From CAWIVH01 sp963839475 (GTDB lineage Bacteria > Acidobacteriota > UBA6911): a DNA stretch of 64,000 bases. Below the pieces are notes generated by a model that saw only the letters and a program-made list of their open reading frames with translations, was not told the DNA's origin and searched no databases. Where the stretch lies: assembly GCA_963839475.1 (NCBI GenBank), contig CAWIVH010000005.1, positions 71,865-135,864 on the forward strand, read 5' to 3'. Each line of letters opens with the position of its first letter. The first letter of the stretch is position 1. Below are positions 63,411 through 64,000 of this stretch, one piece after another. The translations under genes were made by a program, and so were the position numbers.

Positions 63411-64000
63411 TAGATCCAGCGACGGAAAACTCCGGAAGCAGAGTGGAACGCGGATCTGCACAGATCTGCACAGATCCGCGTCCCGCTCGGATTTCCTGAC
63501 CGCCGGGAATTCGAGCACCGTGATGTGCCGCCCGGTTGTCATGGCATTTTCAGCCGCTGTTGTGGTCTGTTGGCTCCTAATGACTTTGTGGTGGGCGTAG
63601 AGTGAAAAAACTCAGCCGAACTGCAAGTGACTGAGATGATCTCTCTTGCCCAAGCCCGCGAGGATCGCTTTTCGGACTCTTATCAGCACCCTTCCGATGC
63701 CAGGAGTGGGCGGAGCGACAGGCAGAATCGTTTGCCGGGAGCGATTGGGAGGAACGCTGCTTTAAAGCGACCGAAAGGCAGTTTAAGCCGACTGTCATCT
63801 CTTGATTGGAGTTTACGGCAATCCAATCTGGACATGTATATTCCGCCGTCGACCTGGCATGCGGCTCCCTGCCATGTAACCCCCACCCGAGTCGACTCTC
63901 ACTTACCGCGACATCCAAAATTGCGATGTTTTCTGCCTGCAAAACCACTGAGGACTGCGCTGCTGAGGGCGGCTGATTTTGTTTCATCATACGCCGTTAG
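63411..64000. other. 3' flank, non-coding, with one inverted repeat
   Basis: No convincing gene in the last 590 bases. A 34-base element at 63448-63481 has 11-base inverted arms (ACGCGGATCTG and complement) and an internal tandem CAGATCTGCA unit; see separate entry. Short frames on the minus strand look like chance. Confidence 0.5.
63448..63481. repeat. Short inverted repeat with internal tandem unit
   Basis: Arms ACGCGGATCTG (63448-63458) and CAGATCCGCGT (63471-63481) pair perfectly, with GATCTGCACA repeated twice in the interior. It could be a hairpin 3' of the protease gene, but no T-tract follows, or a small dispersed repeat. Confidence 0.5.

Noticed and set aside
63577..63990. 137-codon minus-strand frame at the right edge
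   Set aside because: Low-complexity, no start signal, not protein-like.
1..64000. CRISPR array, insertion sequence, prophage or integrase
   Set aside because: No spaced direct repeats, transposase or integrase reading frame, or phage structural gene found on either strand.

Overview
The window looks like a chromosomal segment of a member of the Acidobacteriota, or a close relative with the same gene habits. This rests on gene style, not on any marker gene. The style includes a ToxR/CadC-type winged helix fused to a TolB-like domain and TPRs, an Oar-like TonB-dependent receptor with an N-terminal carboxypeptidase-regulatory domain, a DUF1549/DUF1553 + DUF1501 + PPC-domain trio, many Tat substrates and lipoproteins, and a fairly GC-rich sequence with short intergenic gaps. 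It is clearly a diderm. There is no rRNA, CRISPR array, intact tRNA, phage module or insertion sequence.

Layout. 1-8.8 kb is housekeeping: the tail of phosphoglucomutase, thioredoxin reductase, a MurG-like glycosyltransferase, a URO-D-fold protein, a YjbQ protein, a minus-strand CPBP protease-HAD-DedA operon, moaA and a rhomboid protease. 8.9-11.4 kb is a Tat-exported GH95-like glycosidase. 11.5-20.1 kb is one co-directional block: NitT/TauT-type ABC permease, ABC ATPase, membrane coiled-coil protein, Ycf46-like AAA+ ATPase, soluble coiled-coil protein, a 28-residue small ORF, PspA/IM30, a substrate-binding protein fused to an OmpA-like peptidoglycan-binding domain, and a VWA lipoprotein. This is the most interesting part of the window and may be an undescribed envelope-maintenance or transport system. 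It joins an importer, a bacterial ESCRT-III homologue, an AAA+ motor and a periplasmic cell-wall tether.

20.2-26.5 kb is a TetR-controlled RND tripartite efflux operon (TetR, TolC-like, MFP, HAE1 pump) with the same palindromic core before tetR and before the tolC-like gene. 26.5-35.3 kb holds a small membrane protein, elbB, a frameshifted alpha/beta hydrolase, an OPT transporter and a large NAD-glutamate dehydrogenase. 35.4-43.2 kb has a GNAT-like small protein, the CadC-like TPR regulator and the DUF1549/1553, DUF1501 and PPC trio. 43.3-49.7 kb has an MFS transporter, a ThuA protein, a GH84 hexosaminidase and an M28 aminopeptidase. 49.8-58.4 kb has a secreted protein of unknown function, the large Oar-like receptor, an unknown membrane protein and a Tat-exported lactonase-type beta-propeller. 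58.7-60.4 kb is a six-S1-domain protein. The end holds a gene-poor stretch with a tRNA-Asn-like remnant, then an M6-type metalloprotease gene broken by three same-direction frameshifts.

Four single-base frameshifts in two otherwise well-conserved genes suggest either real decay or sequence errors in the source assembly, and cannot be resolved from the sequence alone.
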